Shown here piece after piece: positions 18,362-28,210 of a stretch of 46,220 nt of DNA. The notes beneath the pieces are model-generated. The model did not search any database, had not been told where the DNA came from, and was given only the letters and a program-made list of their open reading frames with translations. Origin of the DNA: a bacterium. Its GTDB lineage: Bacteria; Chloroflexota; Chloroflexia; Chloroflexales; Kallotenuaceae. The number at the start of each line of letters is the position of its first letter. Positions within the stretch are counted from its first letter, which is position 1. A program made the translations under genes and the position numbers. The stretch is taken from NCBI GenBank assembly GCA_016781505.1, contig JADDQF010000049.1, positions 1 through 46,220 on the forward strand, in the 5' to 3' direction.

Positions 18362-19291
18362 GTGGAATTGCGCCAGCTCGAATATTTTCTGGTCGTTGCT
18401 CAGGAAGGTAATATGACCCGTGCGGCCGAACGATTATTTACGGCGCAACCTTCCCTTAGCCGGCAGATTCAAAAACTAGAAGATGAGCTGGGAGCGCCGC
18501 TTTTTGATCGCTCCAAACGTGGTATGCGCCTGACGGCAGTGGGCGAGACGTTTCTGACCTTTGTTGAGCGCGGGTTTGGCCAGTTCGAGGCGGGCCGGCA
18601 AGCCGTGCGCGATCTGCTCGGACCTGAGCACGGGCATGTACGCATGGCCTTTCTGCCGGCGGTTGGCGCGGATCTGCTGCCCGAAGCACTGGCAGCGTTT
18701 CGGGTTCGCTATCCCGATGTTCAGTTCACGCTGCGGCAAAGCACCACCCTTGAAACTCTGCGTTGGCTGATGGCTGGCGAGGTCGAGCTGTGCATTGCAA
18801 CGGCATTGCCGTATGGTCGGGCTGAAAGCGGGCTCGCGAGCACGCCACTGCTGGTGGAAGAGTTGTATGCAGCGCTTCCGCCGGACCACCGCTGTGCGCA
18901 ACAGGACGCGATCGACCTCCACGAGCTGGCCAACGATCCGTTTGTGTTGGTCGGCGGAGGTTCGGGTCTTCGGCGCGTGATCGAGGCGGCCTGTCAACAG
19001 GTCGGGTTTTTGCCGCATGTTGCGGTTGAAGGCGACGACCTGGCAACGGTGCGTGGCTTGGTCGCCGCCGGGCTTGGCGTTTCCTTGTTGCCGGGGCTGG
19101 CGCTCCATGAGTGGGGCAGATTACGCCCGATTATTCTGCCCATCCGATCAGCCCCAACCTGGACCGTGGAAGCCGTGTGGCACAGCGAGCGCTATCTCCC
19201 GGCTGCGACCCGCGCCTTTCGCGATTTTCTGCAGGAATATATTACCGCCCATCCGCCCGCGCGGTTACAGCCTGGTCGCCACAGCTCATAG
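18362..19291 (+). CDS. LysR family transcriptional regulator
   Basis: A 309-residue LTTR. The N-terminal winged HTH is canonical: ELRQLEYFLVVAQEGNMTRAAERLFTAQPSLSRQIQKLEDELGAPLF. It is followed by the linker helix and a periplasmic-binding-type effector domain (about 90-295; HVRMAFLPAVGADLLPEAL, the LLVEELYAALPPDH strand, VLVGGGSGLRR, AAGLGVSLLPGLA). The GTG at 18362 gives the standard LysR start; the longer frame would begin inside the divergent regulator. The target gene is not obvious because the downstream gene is convergent. The effector is unknown. Confidence 0.92.
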   Translation: MELRQLEYFLVVAQEGNMTRAAERLFTAQPSLSRQIQKLEDELGAPLFDRSKRGMRLTAVGETFLTFVERGFGQFEAGRQAVRDLLGPEHGHVRMAFLPAVGADLLPEALAAFRVRYPDVQFTLRQSTTLETLRWLMAGEVELCIATALPYGRAESGLASTPLLVEELYAALPPDHRCAQQDAIDLHELANDPFVLVGGGSGLRRVIEAACQQVGFLPHVAVEGDDLATVRGLVAAGLGVSLLPGLALHEWGRLRPIILPIRSAPTWTVEAVWHSERYLPAATRAFRDFLQEYITAHPPARLQPGRHSS

Positions 19292-19328
19292 TGCCAAGCA
19301 CACGTAGCCAACCGCACAGTACATACAA

Positions 19329-19359
19329 CCGCGCCCCAGGCGAATCGCCTGGGGCGCGG
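19329..19359. terminator. Bidirectional hairpin terminator
   Basis: A perfect 14-bp GC-rich stem (CCGCGCCCCAGGCG with its complement, 3-nt loop) sits between the convergent lysR and ANTAR-regulator genes. U-runs on both sides are short. Confidence 0.65.
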
Positions 19360-19386
19360 ACCGATCAATTCATGAGCTGGGCCTGG

Positions 19387-19971
19387 TTAGCTGGCCAAGA
19401 ATTCTTCGGCGGCAATAATTGTCTGGGCCACCTGCACCATTTTGACACGCTTCTCACGCGCACGTTGCCGCATACGGGAATACGCCTCGTTTTCGCTCAG
19501 GCCAACCCGCTCCATCAAGATCGCTTTGGCCTTGTCGATTGTTTCACGCTCATGCAACGACTCAGCCAATTTCTCGACTTCGCTGCGCAGTGCCTCTTTT
19601 TCTTTGTGACGGGCTAATGCCAGCCGCAGGGCGGCCGACAGCTCTTCGGCGGCGACGGGCTTGAGCAGGTAGGCGAGGGCACCGGCTTCGGCCGCGCGCA
19701 ACACCAACGGCCGCTCGCTATACGCAGTCAGCATCAGGATCGGCAGGTCGAACTCTTGAGCGATTTCTTCCGCCGCACTGATACCGTCCCGGTTGGGCAT
19801 TTTGATATCGAGAATCACGATATCAGGCCGGTCTTCACGGACCATCGCCACCGCTTCTTCGCCGTCGCTGGCAACCGCGATAACATCATGCCCCAGCTCA
19901 TCGAGCTGATCCGTCAAGGTGACTGCCACCAGTGGATCGTCTTCAGCGATCAGAATACGTAACGGGGCCAT
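19387..19971 (-). CDS. ANTAR-domain response regulator
   Basis: A 194-residue protein with a receiver domain (DD at 11-12, phosphoacceptor D55 in ILDIKMP, LTAYS, YLLKP) followed by a coiled-coil helix and an ANTAR domain (about 135-190; IDKAKAILMERVGLSENEAYSRMRQRAREKRVKMVQVAQTII). Phosphorylated ANTAR proteins bind paired hexaloop hairpins in nascent RNA and prevent termination, as AmiR, NasT and EutV do. The ATG at 19971 follows GGAGG by 9 nt. No cognate kinase or nitrogen-assimilation gene is near. Its RNA targets would be elsewhere. Confidence 0.92.
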   Translation of the reverse strand: MAPLRILIAEDDPLVAVTLTDQLDELGHDVIAVASDGEEAVAMVREDRPDIVILDIKMPNRDGISAAEEIAQEFDLPILMLTAYSERPLVLRAAEAGALAYLLKPVAAEELSAALRLALARHKEKEALRSEVEKLAESLHERETIDKAKAILMERVGLSENEAYSRMRQRAREKRVKMVQVAQTIIAAEEFLAS

Positions 19972-20163
19972 ACTGCCCATCCTCCAGCGCAACAAGTGCA
20001 TAAAAAATGCAGGAATATGTCAGTATTATCGCATATCTTCGGTTAAAAAACACTCAAACACAAGCATAAATTACTGAGCAAGCTATGACATTACGCTGAG
20101 TAGCTACTTACATCACAGGTGAAGCCCGGCGCTGGTTCACTTGGAAACAAAACCCCTGGCAGA

Positions 20164-21282
20164 TCATGCCTGAGTTTCAAGGAGCCGGCGGTACATGTTG
20201 AGGAGAGCCTGGCCGACCTGTTCCCAGCTATACTGTTCCGCTGCAGCCCGGTTACGCGCGCCCAGTTGTTGACGGTACGCCGGCTGATCAAGCAAGGCTG
20301 CCAGTGCTCCGGCAAGCGCGCGGTCGTCGGCCGGAGGCACGACGAGGTTGCCCGGATGCGCAGCCAGTAATCCCGCATAGCCGGCGTTGCCAGCCGCAAC
20401 AATCGGCAAGCCAGCCGCTAACGCTTCCACCAGCACAATGCCAAAGCTTTCGGCATAGGTGGCCGGGGCACAGAAGATAGTGCCCGAGGCCAGCACGTGG
20501 GGCAACTCCGCGCTCGATACGTAGCCCAAAAAGCGAACATTGGTTAACTTTAATTCGGCCACCAGCTGCTCAAGCGCGCGACGCTCGGGTCCGTCGCCGG
20601 CAATGATCAGCCGAGCTGCGGGAGCCTGCCGCTGTAAGCGCGCAAAGGCGCGTACCAGATGATCCACACCTTTGCGCTGTTCAAGCCGACCGACATACAA
20701 GATATTCGCGCAGCCATCGGCCAGTTCTGGCAGTGGCGCAGCGTGGGGCACAAAGCGAGTTGTATCGACACCACAGGGGATGATGTCGTACGAGCCGCCG
20801 TACAAGGCGCGTCCGGTCGCCGCCGCCGTTTCCGAGATTGCGATGCGGGCCTCGAAGCGCCGGAGCGTGGCTGCTTGCAGCCGGGCAAAGGTTCCAAGCA
20901 CGGCGCGGTACGGTCCCGGCTCGATCGCTACCAAAAAGGTCATAACATGGCATGCCCGCGACTGCCGCAGCAAGCGGCCGCTGAGCGTGGGCGAATACGG
21001 CGCCATCACATGCAGCAGGTCGCAGGTTTCGTGCTCAAGCAGCTGCCGCAGCTGCCCCCGTGTAGCAAAGGTGATCGGAATCGAGGTTGACGATCCGCTG
21101 CCGCGGAGGTTAAGGGCGCTGCCCAAGCGGATCAACCGGAGCTCGGCGTTGGACGAACCGCCGCTGGAAAAGATCACCACTTCGTGGTCATGTCGGAGGA
21201 GGAAGCGCCCAAGGCCGCGCACATATTCCTGTACACCACCTGGCCGCGCCATATGGTCGTCGATCAGCAAGCCAACTTTCAT
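20164..21282 (-). CDS. Family 4 glycosyltransferase (PimA/PimB-like)
   Basis: A 372-residue GT-B retaining glycosyltransferase. The N-terminal domain has LLIDDHMARPGGVQEYVRGLGRFLLRHDHEV (acceptor side, GG loop). The C-terminal domain has YVGRLEQRKGVDHLVRAF, LIIAGDGPERRALE and the E-x7-E nucleotide-sugar motif ESFGIVLVEALA. It resembles phosphatidyl-myo-inositol mannosyltransferases and other glycolipid or capsule enzymes; the sugar and acceptor cannot be fixed by sequence alone. No strong ribosome site precedes the ATG. The 20002-20163 interval downstream holds no gene or clear terminator that I can support. Confidence 0.88.
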   Translation of the reverse strand: MKVGLLIDDHMARPGGVQEYVRGLGRFLLRHDHEVVIFSSGGSSNAELRLIRLGSALNLRGSGSSTSIPITFATRGQLRQLLEHETCDLLHVMAPYSPTLSGRLLRQSRACHVMTFLVAIEPGPYRAVLGTFARLQAATLRRFEARIAISETAAATGRALYGGSYDIIPCGVDTTRFVPHAAPLPELADGCANILYVGRLEQRKGVDHLVRAFARLQRQAPAARLIIAGDGPERRALEQLVAELKLTNVRFLGYVSSAELPHVLASGTIFCAPATYAESFGIVLVEALAAGLPIVAAGNAGYAGLLAAHPGNLVVPPADDRALAGALAALLDQPAYRQQLGARNRAAAEQYSWEQVGQALLNMYRRLLETQA

Positions 21283-21307
21283 GTGGAGTGTTCAGCCTTT
21301 GTGTCGC

Positions 21308-21345
21308 GAAAAGACTGAGGGGTGGAGGTTGTACTCCACCCCTCA
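21308..21345 (-). terminator. Intrinsic terminator of the small acidic gene
   Basis: A 12-bp perfect stem (TGAGGGGTGGAG and complement, 21316-21327 with 21334-21345) with a 6-nt loop, followed on the minus strand by GTCTTTTCG. It starts 12 nt after the stop of the 62-residue gene and lies between it and the GT4 gene. Confidence 0.75.
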
Positions 21346-21357
21346 ATCCTGCTTGGT

Positions 21358-21546
21358 TTAATCGCGGAGCGCGGCTGCATCTTCCTGCGACCGCTCGCTG
21401 TCGTCCAGCGGCAGATCATGCACCGGATCGGCCGTGTCGACTTCCATATCGTCAGCCGTCCGCTCGCGCAGACGGGCTGGCGGCAGCGTCAAAGGTGACG
21501 GCTCGATTGGCTGTTGCTGCTCAGAGTTGATGTTCGCATCGCTCAT
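21358..21546 (-). CDS. Small acidic hypothetical protein
   Basis: A 62-residue protein, highly charged and mostly acidic (DDMEVDTADPVHDLPLDDSE), with a Gln/Pro-rich start and no hydrophobic segment. It is probably disordered. I do not recognise it. It is supported as a real gene by a very strong ribosome site (AAAGGAGG, 5 nt from the ATG) and by an intrinsic terminator directly after its stop. It lies 77 nt downstream of ligA and may be transcribed with it. Confidence 0.7.
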   Translation of the reverse strand: MSDANINSEQQQPIEPSPLTLPPARLRERTADDMEVDTADPVHDLPLDDSERSQEDAAALRD

Positions 21547-21623
21547 CGGAACCTCCTTTGGGCAGATACTTCACACCATCATACCAACGTGGCAGCAAGC
21601 GCCGCGCCAGCAGTGCCGCGCGC

Positions 21624-23735
<2,112 letters not shown>

Positions 23736-23828
23736 TTACCCTACAGCGTGAGGTCAGCACAAAGCCTAGTACCGGAACAGGGTCAACGGATGACTTGCGG
23801 TGGATTGGCACGGGCGGTAGCGCGGCGT

Positions 23829-23837
23829 ATTATACCA
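23829..23837 (-). promoter_or_regulatory. Extended -10 promoter upstream of ligA
   Basis: TGGTATAAT on the minus strand is a perfect -10 with the TGN extension, about 100 nt before the ligA start. No -35 was found. Confidence 0.5.
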
Positions 23838-23869
23838 ACACATCCTCCTTCTCCCTCCTTCCTCCAGCG

Positions 23870-23897
23870 GCCTGTCGATTGGCGAGTATCGACAGGC
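23870..23897. terminator. Hairpin between moaB and ligA
   Basis: A 10-bp perfect inverted repeat (GCCTGTCGAT with ATCGACAGGC) and an 8-nt loop, about 100 nt after the moaB stop. It may separate the two transcripts, but there is no U-run on the minus strand. The rest of 23727-23997 shows no gene. Confidence 0.4.
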
Positions 23898-23997
23898 TGT
23901 TGGTTTTAACGGTCTCGGCCAATGTGCGACGACATTGTGGCAGCTAGCGTCACAAGGTTTCACCGCTGACGGAATAGACTCGGGCACCAGGTTGCCC

Positions 23998-24492
23998 CTA
24001 CGTTGGAGCGCAATCGCTCGGATCGCCAAGTAACTTGTCCAGCCCATGCGCTAATGCCGGCAAGATAACCTCTAAATTCTCGCGAACGCCCTTGGGACTG
24101 CCGGGCAAATTAATGATCAGGCACCGCCGCCGGGTGCCGGCAACCATGCGCGACAACATGGCGAACGGCGTCACCCGCAGGCTAGCGGCGCGCATCGCTT
24201 CGGGAATGCCGGGAACTTCGCGCTCGATCACCGCCCGCGTGGCTTCGGGAGTCACATCGCGCGGGGCAAGGCCAGTGCCGCCGGTGGTAAGCACCAGATC
24301 CGCAACCTGCCGATCCGCCCATTCGCGCAGCACCGCTTCAATTGCGGGCTGCTCGTCGGGCACCACCCGATACGCCACAACCTCGCAGGGGAGCTCCGCC
24401 GCTAACAGCTCACGAATGACAACGCCGCTTTGGTCGTCGCGTACACCAGCCGCGCTGCGGTCACTAACCGTTAAGATCGCAACCCGAAACAT
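23998..24492 (-). CDS. moaB: Molybdopterin adenylyltransferase / MoaB-Mog family protein
   Basis: A 164-residue MoCF-fold protein. Motifs: AILTVSDRSAAGVRDDQSG, the molybdopterin-binding LTTGGTGLAPRDVTPEAT, EVPGIPEAMRAASLRVTPFAMLSR and LIINLPGSPKGVRENLE. Enzymes of this family adenylylate molybdopterin using ATP before metal insertion. The fused MoeA/gephyrin E domain is absent, as expected for MoaB/Mog. It starts 2 nt after the stop of the DUF309 gene, so the two are co-transcribed. Confidence 0.92.
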   Translation of the reverse strand: MFRVAILTVSDRSAAGVRDDQSGVVIRELLAAELPCEVVAYRVVPDEQPAIEAVLREWADRQVADLVLTTGGTGLAPRDVTPEATRAVIEREVPGIPEAMRAASLRVTPFAMLSRMVAGTRRRCLIINLPGSPKGVRENLEVILPALAHGLDKLLGDPSDCAPT

Positions 24493-24494
24493 CG

Positions 24495-24887
24495 CTATGC
24501 CTCCTCCGCCGCGGATGCTACACCCATGAGCGCCTGCGTTGCGGCTGGTGGGTTAAGTTCGAGCACAAAGCGTGGCTCCGCGCTCCCGGCCTGGGAGCCA
24601 ATTTTGCCTTCCTGCTCGGCAATAAAAGCGTTCAATGTACGGAGGTCGAGCCCTTGGTGATACGCCCCATACGGTTCCAGCAGCTCACGCGCCGTTGCGA
24701 ACAAGAAGCGCGGGCCGCTGTGGAGGCCGAGCTTGAGCTGATTAAGGCCAACAACCAACCGAATCAAGGCTTTATGAAAGTCGTCGCGCTGAGCAAACCA
24801 CAGCTCTTCCAGGGGCTCCACGCAGGCGCGGTACTCACCGCGATTGAAGTGTTCCACAAACGCGAGATAGTGGTGGGAATAGGCCAT
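24495..24887 (-). CDS. DUF309 family protein
   Basis: A 130-residue all-helical protein matching DUF309: FVEHFNRGEYRACVEPLEELWFAQRDDFHKALIRLVVGLNQ and a GPRFLFATARELLEPY helix. The family's usual HExxE in the first helix pair appears here as VEPLEELW. Its biochemical role is unknown. It lies in a minus-strand run with the mevalonate decarboxylase upstream (89-nt gap) and moaB downstream (2-nt gap). The C-terminus (about 40 residues, Ala/Glu-rich) is outside the conserved domain. Confidence 0.82.
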   Translation of the reverse strand: MAYSHHYLAFVEHFNRGEYRACVEPLEELWFAQRDDFHKALIRLVVGLNQLKLGLHSGPRFLFATARELLEPYGAYHQGLDLRTLNAFIAEQEGKIGSQAGSAEPRFVLELNPPAATQALMGVASAAEEA

Positions 24888-24976
24888 TTTTTGTGCTACG
24901 CTCCGTCTTCCAAGCAGACCATTTCGTTACGAACTCTTACATTCAATGTCAGATAGTGTGTATGTGGCATCACGTG

Positions 24977-25987
24977 TTAGGCGTGCGGCTCGTCGACTAC
25001 GATCCGTACGCCTGGGCCCGGACCATTCGCAATCGTAAACTGGACTTCGGGCAACGCTTGGAGGCGGTGTTCCAGCTCCGCGGCATCCGCCTGGGCACAA
25101 ATAACATGCACGTTTGGTCCGGCATCAATGGTGAAGTAGCCAAACAAGCCTTCGTTCCGCCATTGGCGCAGGGCATGAATAACTGCCAGGGTGCCGGCAT
25201 TCCAATAAAAGGTCGGCGGCTGCGCCGTCATGGCCACAACATGCATCGACACGGCGTCGGCCTCGCACACTGCGCCGAGCTGTCCCAGATCATGGTCGCG
25301 GATCGCGGTCAACGCCTGCTGAATACGGCCGGACACTTCCTGCAGCCGCACGGCAAAATACGGACTGGTTGCCGCCAAGCGATGATTATCGGCGGAAGTG
25401 ACGCTTTTCACGCCCGGATCAACAACCGCCACCACGTCGGCCAAGGCCCAATGCTCAGGCGGCGCCACCGAAACTGCATACGATCCGCCATCGGTGTGGT
25501 CGTTGCGCCAATGCACAAAGCCGGTGGGAATCGAACGGCAGGCCGAGCCCGAGCCGGAGCGCCGGGTGAGCACTGATAGCTCCTGCTCGCTGAGCGTCAA
25601 CCCCAGCGCGGCGACGGCAGCAGTTGTGAGCGCTGCAAACGCCGCGGCGGACGATGCAATCCCGGCATCGGATGGAAAATTATTGGTTGAATGCACCCGG
25701 GCGCGGATCTGCGTTGCCGCCAAAGCGCGGACGCGATCCAACTGAGCGATAACGCGCTCCAACGGCCGACCGCGGGCCGGTTGTTCCGCCTGGCCGTGCA
25801 GCTTTAGCACCACCTCATCGGCATCAAGCCGTCCGTCGAACTGCACGGTGGTGGTGGTAAGACAACGGTCAAGGTTCATCGAGATCGATTCGTTGTACGG
25901 CAACGTCAGCGCTGCGTCCTGCACGCCCCAATACTTAACAAAGGCGATATTCGCGGGCGCGATCGCGGTCGCTCGTCCAGCCGCCAT
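24977..25987 (-). CDS. mvaD: Mevalonate-pathway decarboxylase (diphosphomevalonate or phosphomevalonate decarboxylase)
   Basis: A 336-residue GHMP-fold enzyme from the ATG at 25987. Conserved parts: APANIAFVKYWG (catalytic-triad Lys), STNNFPSDAGIASSAAAFAAL (ATP site), SGSGSACRS (triad Arg) and FTIDAGPNVHV (triad Asp). It decarboxylates a mevalonate phosphate to an isopentenyl phosphate for isoprenoids. Two substrate-pocket features differ from the diphosphomevalonate enzymes: the second Lys of KYWGK is Val, and the VSSTxGM loop reads VTSADNH. Roseiflexus castenholzii is known to use a phosphomevalonate decarboxylase plus isopentenyl phosphate kinase, so the monophosphate is a serious alternative substrate. 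A longer frame to 26017 exists but family similarity begins at the chosen start. Confidence 0.9.
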   Translation of the reverse strand: MAAGRATAIAPANIAFVKYWGVQDAALTLPYNESISMNLDRCLTTTTVQFDGRLDADEVVLKLHGQAEQPARGRPLERVIAQLDRVRALAATQIRARVHSTNNFPSDAGIASSAAAFAALTTAAVAALGLTLSEQELSVLTRRSGSGSACRSIPTGFVHWRNDHTDGGSYAVSVAPPEHWALADVVAVVDPGVKSVTSADNHRLAATSPYFAVRLQEVSGRIQQALTAIRDHDLGQLGAVCEADAVSMHVVAMTAQPPTFYWNAGTLAVIHALRQWRNEGLFGYFTIDAGPNVHVICAQADAAELEHRLQALPEVQFTIANGPGPGVRIVVDEPHA

Positions 25988-26076
25988 AGGCCGGTCATCA
26001 TCCTTTCTCCGGCACACATCACCGGATGCTGAAATTCATCGTACCACACCTGCCCAGGAGATACAGAGGCCGGAGG

Positions 26077-26105
26077 TTGAAACTGTTTTGTCACCGTTTT
26101 ATCAT
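26077..26105 (+). promoter_or_regulatory. Sigma70-type promoter of the subtilase gene
   Basis: TTGAAA (26077-26082), a 17-nt spacer and TATCAT (26100-26105). The start is predicted near 26112, giving a leader of about 200 nt in which I see no further feature. Confidence 0.6.
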
Positions 26106-26313
26106 CCAAGAGCACCGTTGTTGTGGGATACTACAGCCGCAACCAAGATCGAGACACTCAAACGACTCACCGGTTCGCTGGCAAGGACGGGCAAACATCC
26201 CCGTTGCGCCCTACCCCAAGGCTACGCACCTCGGTATGTCGCGTGTCCCAAAAGCTTAAATCGAGTGACGGCACAACATGAAATCATCGCAGACCATGGC
26301 AGGGAGGCAACGA

Positions 26314-27573
26314 TTGAAAGGGCATCATCGACTCGTCGGGCTACTGCTCGCATTACTGGTCCTCGGTGGCGGGCTTCAGGCGATGCCCAGCAACGCCGAC
26401 CCGATCAGCGCGCAGGTAGCACCCAACGAATATTTAGTGAAATTTGTGCCGGGCACACGCATTGGCCAGCGTGAAGCGGCGGTGCAGGAACTAGGCGGCC
26501 AGCTGGTAGACCGGATTGGCCAGCTCGATGTCGACCTGGTGCGCTTTCCACAAGCAGGCCAACCGGGCAGCGTACAAGCAGCGGGCGACGTGGTGGGCAC
26601 ATTTGAACAGCACCCGCTGGTGGAGTACATTCAGCCGAACTATGTGTACGCCGTAAGCGAAGCCGGGCCACGTAAAGCGTATCTGCCGTTGGTGATCACC
26701 CCTGGCGCGGTCCTGCCCAATGATCCGAGCCTGAATCTTCAGTATGCCTGGGGGCGGCTCGACGCAATCAAGGGCTGGTCGTATGACACTGGAAGCCAGG
26801 CGGTTGTGGCGATTGTGGACACGGGCATTCAGCTCAATCACCCGGATCTGCAAGGCAAAATCCTGCCCGGCTATGATTTTGTCGACGACGATAGGTCGGC
26901 CGATGATACATTCCAAGGCCATGGAACGCATGTGGCGGGCATTGTCGGCGCAGTGACCAACAATGGCATTGGGGTGGCAGGTACCTGTCCCAAGTGTAAG
27001 CTGATGCCGGTGCGTGTGTTGAACAGCAGCGGCGGCGGCAACAGCGGCGATGTGGTGAAAGGCATTGTGTTTGCCACCGACAACGGGGCGGATGTTATCA
27101 ACCTGAGCCTGGGCGGACGAGAGGATGATCAAACGCTGGCAGCCGCGGTTAAGTACGCCTGGAACAAGGGCGTGTTTGTGGCCTGCGCGGCCGGCAACGA
27201 CGGCGACTACGGCAACCCGATCAATTATCCGGCCTATTATGACGCCTGTGAGGCCGTAGGCGCAACCAACGCCGACGACTCGCACGCACGCTACTCCGAG
27301 TATGGGCGCTGGGTTGACATTGTCGCGCCCGGCACCGGCATCTACTCAACCTATAAGAACAGCAGCTATGCCGCGTTTAGTGGCACGTCGATGGCTACGC
27401 CCTTTGTGGCCGGCGTGGCCGGACTCCTAGCCGGCCAGGGCTTGACGAATCAACAAATCCGCGACCGCATTCGGCAAACGGCTGACCAAATCCCAGGCAC
27501 CTATCCCTACTACTCAGGCACCACCTACTGGAGCAACGGTCGCCTTAACTTGGCCCGCGCCCTGCGCCCCTAG
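26314..27573 (+). CDS. Secreted subtilisin-like serine protease (S8)
   Basis: The TTG at 26314 is preferred because GGGAGG lies 6 nt before it and a compact signal peptide follows (MKGHHRLVGLLLALLVLGGG); an ATG at 26278 without a ribosome site would add 12 residues. From the TTG (419 residues): signal peptide 1-25, I9 inhibitor-like propeptide about 35-110 (NEYLVKFVPGTR...VEYIQPNYVY), a YLPLV segment, then the catalytic domain with D169 (VDTGIQLNHPD), H203 (GHGTHVAGI), oxyanion N295 (AAGNDG) and S359 (GTSMATP). A CPKC pair and two more Cys may form disulfides. It is an extracellular thermitase-like protease with no C-terminal domain beyond the core. Confidence 0.93.
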   Translation: MKGHHRLVGLLLALLVLGGGLQAMPSNADPISAQVAPNEYLVKFVPGTRIGQREAAVQELGGQLVDRIGQLDVDLVRFPQAGQPGSVQAAGDVVGTFEQHPLVEYIQPNYVYAVSEAGPRKAYLPLVITPGAVLPNDPSLNLQYAWGRLDAIKGWSYDTGSQAVVAIVDTGIQLNHPDLQGKILPGYDFVDDDRSADDTFQGHGTHVAGIVGAVTNNGIGVAGTCPKCKLMPVRVLNSSGGGNSGDVVKGIVFATDNGADVINLSLGGREDDQTLAAAVKYAWNKGVFVACAAGNDGDYGNPINYPAYYDACEAVGATNADDSHARYSEYGRWVDIVAPGTGIYSTYKNSSYAAFSGTSMATPFVAGVAGLLAGQGLTNQQIRDRIRQTADQIPGTYPYYSGTTYWSNGRLNLARALRP

Positions 27574-27612
27574 TGCATGGCAGGTTAGCCGTTAACTTCG
27601 GGTAGACTAGAT

Positions 27613-27647
27613 AGCTCCAGCCTCCGTTTGGCTGGAGCTATTGATTT
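27613..27647 (+). terminator. Terminator of the subtilase gene
   Basis: A 10-bp perfect stem AGCTCCAGCC/GGCTGGAGCT (27613-27622, 27630-27639) followed by ATTGATTT, 40 nt after the stop. It lies just before the thioesterase start. Confidence 0.65.
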
Positions 27648-27660
27648 GGAGCAAGCCGCG

Positions 27661-28173
27661 ATGTCGAGATTGTCTGAACAAGACCACATCCAAGCGCTGC
27701 TGGAGCAGCTACCCGAGCATGTACGCCGGCAAGCGTTAGCGACCTTGGAGCGCTACGCGGATCGTGATCCTCATACCGGCCCGTTTGGCTGGCAGCTGGG
27801 CCTGCACTACACCGAACGGGCACCCGGCCGTACCAGCTGCATGATCGACGTAGACGAGTCGTTCCACAATCCTGGCCGTGTCACCCACGGTGGCGTTGTG
27901 TTTACGCTGGCCGATTCAGCGATGGGCGCGGCGGTGCATACGCTGCTTGAGCCCGGCCAACGTTGTACCACAGCCGAGCTCAAAATCAACTATCTCGCGC
28001 CGGTGATCAGCGGCCAAACCACCGCAACCGCGACCGTGATCAGTAAGCGCCGCCGGCTAGCCGTGGTGACAGCCGAAGTCCGCGACGCGCAGGGTGAGCT
28101 GGTCGGGCTGGCGCAGGGCACGTTTGCGATCATTCGCGCCGACGCAGCGCGGCCGATCGAAGGCGATAGCTAG
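27661..28173 (+). CDS. PaaI-like hotdog-fold thioesterase
   Basis: A 170-residue hotdog protein from the ATG at 27661 (GGAG upstream; longer frame rejected because it would overlap the terminator hairpin). The central helix carries HNPGRVTHGGVVFTLADSAMGAA, the PaaI/DUF4442-type acyl-CoA thioesterase motif with HGG and the acidic residue in LADSAMG. AELKINYLAPVISGQTTATATVI and the final strand pair complete the fold. It probably hydrolyses an aryl- or acyl-CoA; the substrate is unknown. The first 45 residues form an extra helical segment. Confidence 0.88.
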   Translation: MSRLSEQDHIQALLEQLPEHVRRQALATLERYADRDPHTGPFGWQLGLHYTERAPGRTSCMIDVDESFHNPGRVTHGGVVFTLADSAMGAAVHTLLEPGQRCTTAELKINYLAPVISGQTTATATVISKRRRLAVVTAEVRDAQGELVGLAQGTFAIIRADAARPIEGDS

Positions 28174-28210
28174 CTCTAAGCGGCTGTCCAGCGCTGTGCG
28201 GACAACTCGC

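Noticed and set aside
23766-24047. 93-residue minus-strand frame between moaB and ligA
   Set aside because: It overlaps the end of moaB, contains the ligA -10 element and a hairpin, and has no family features.
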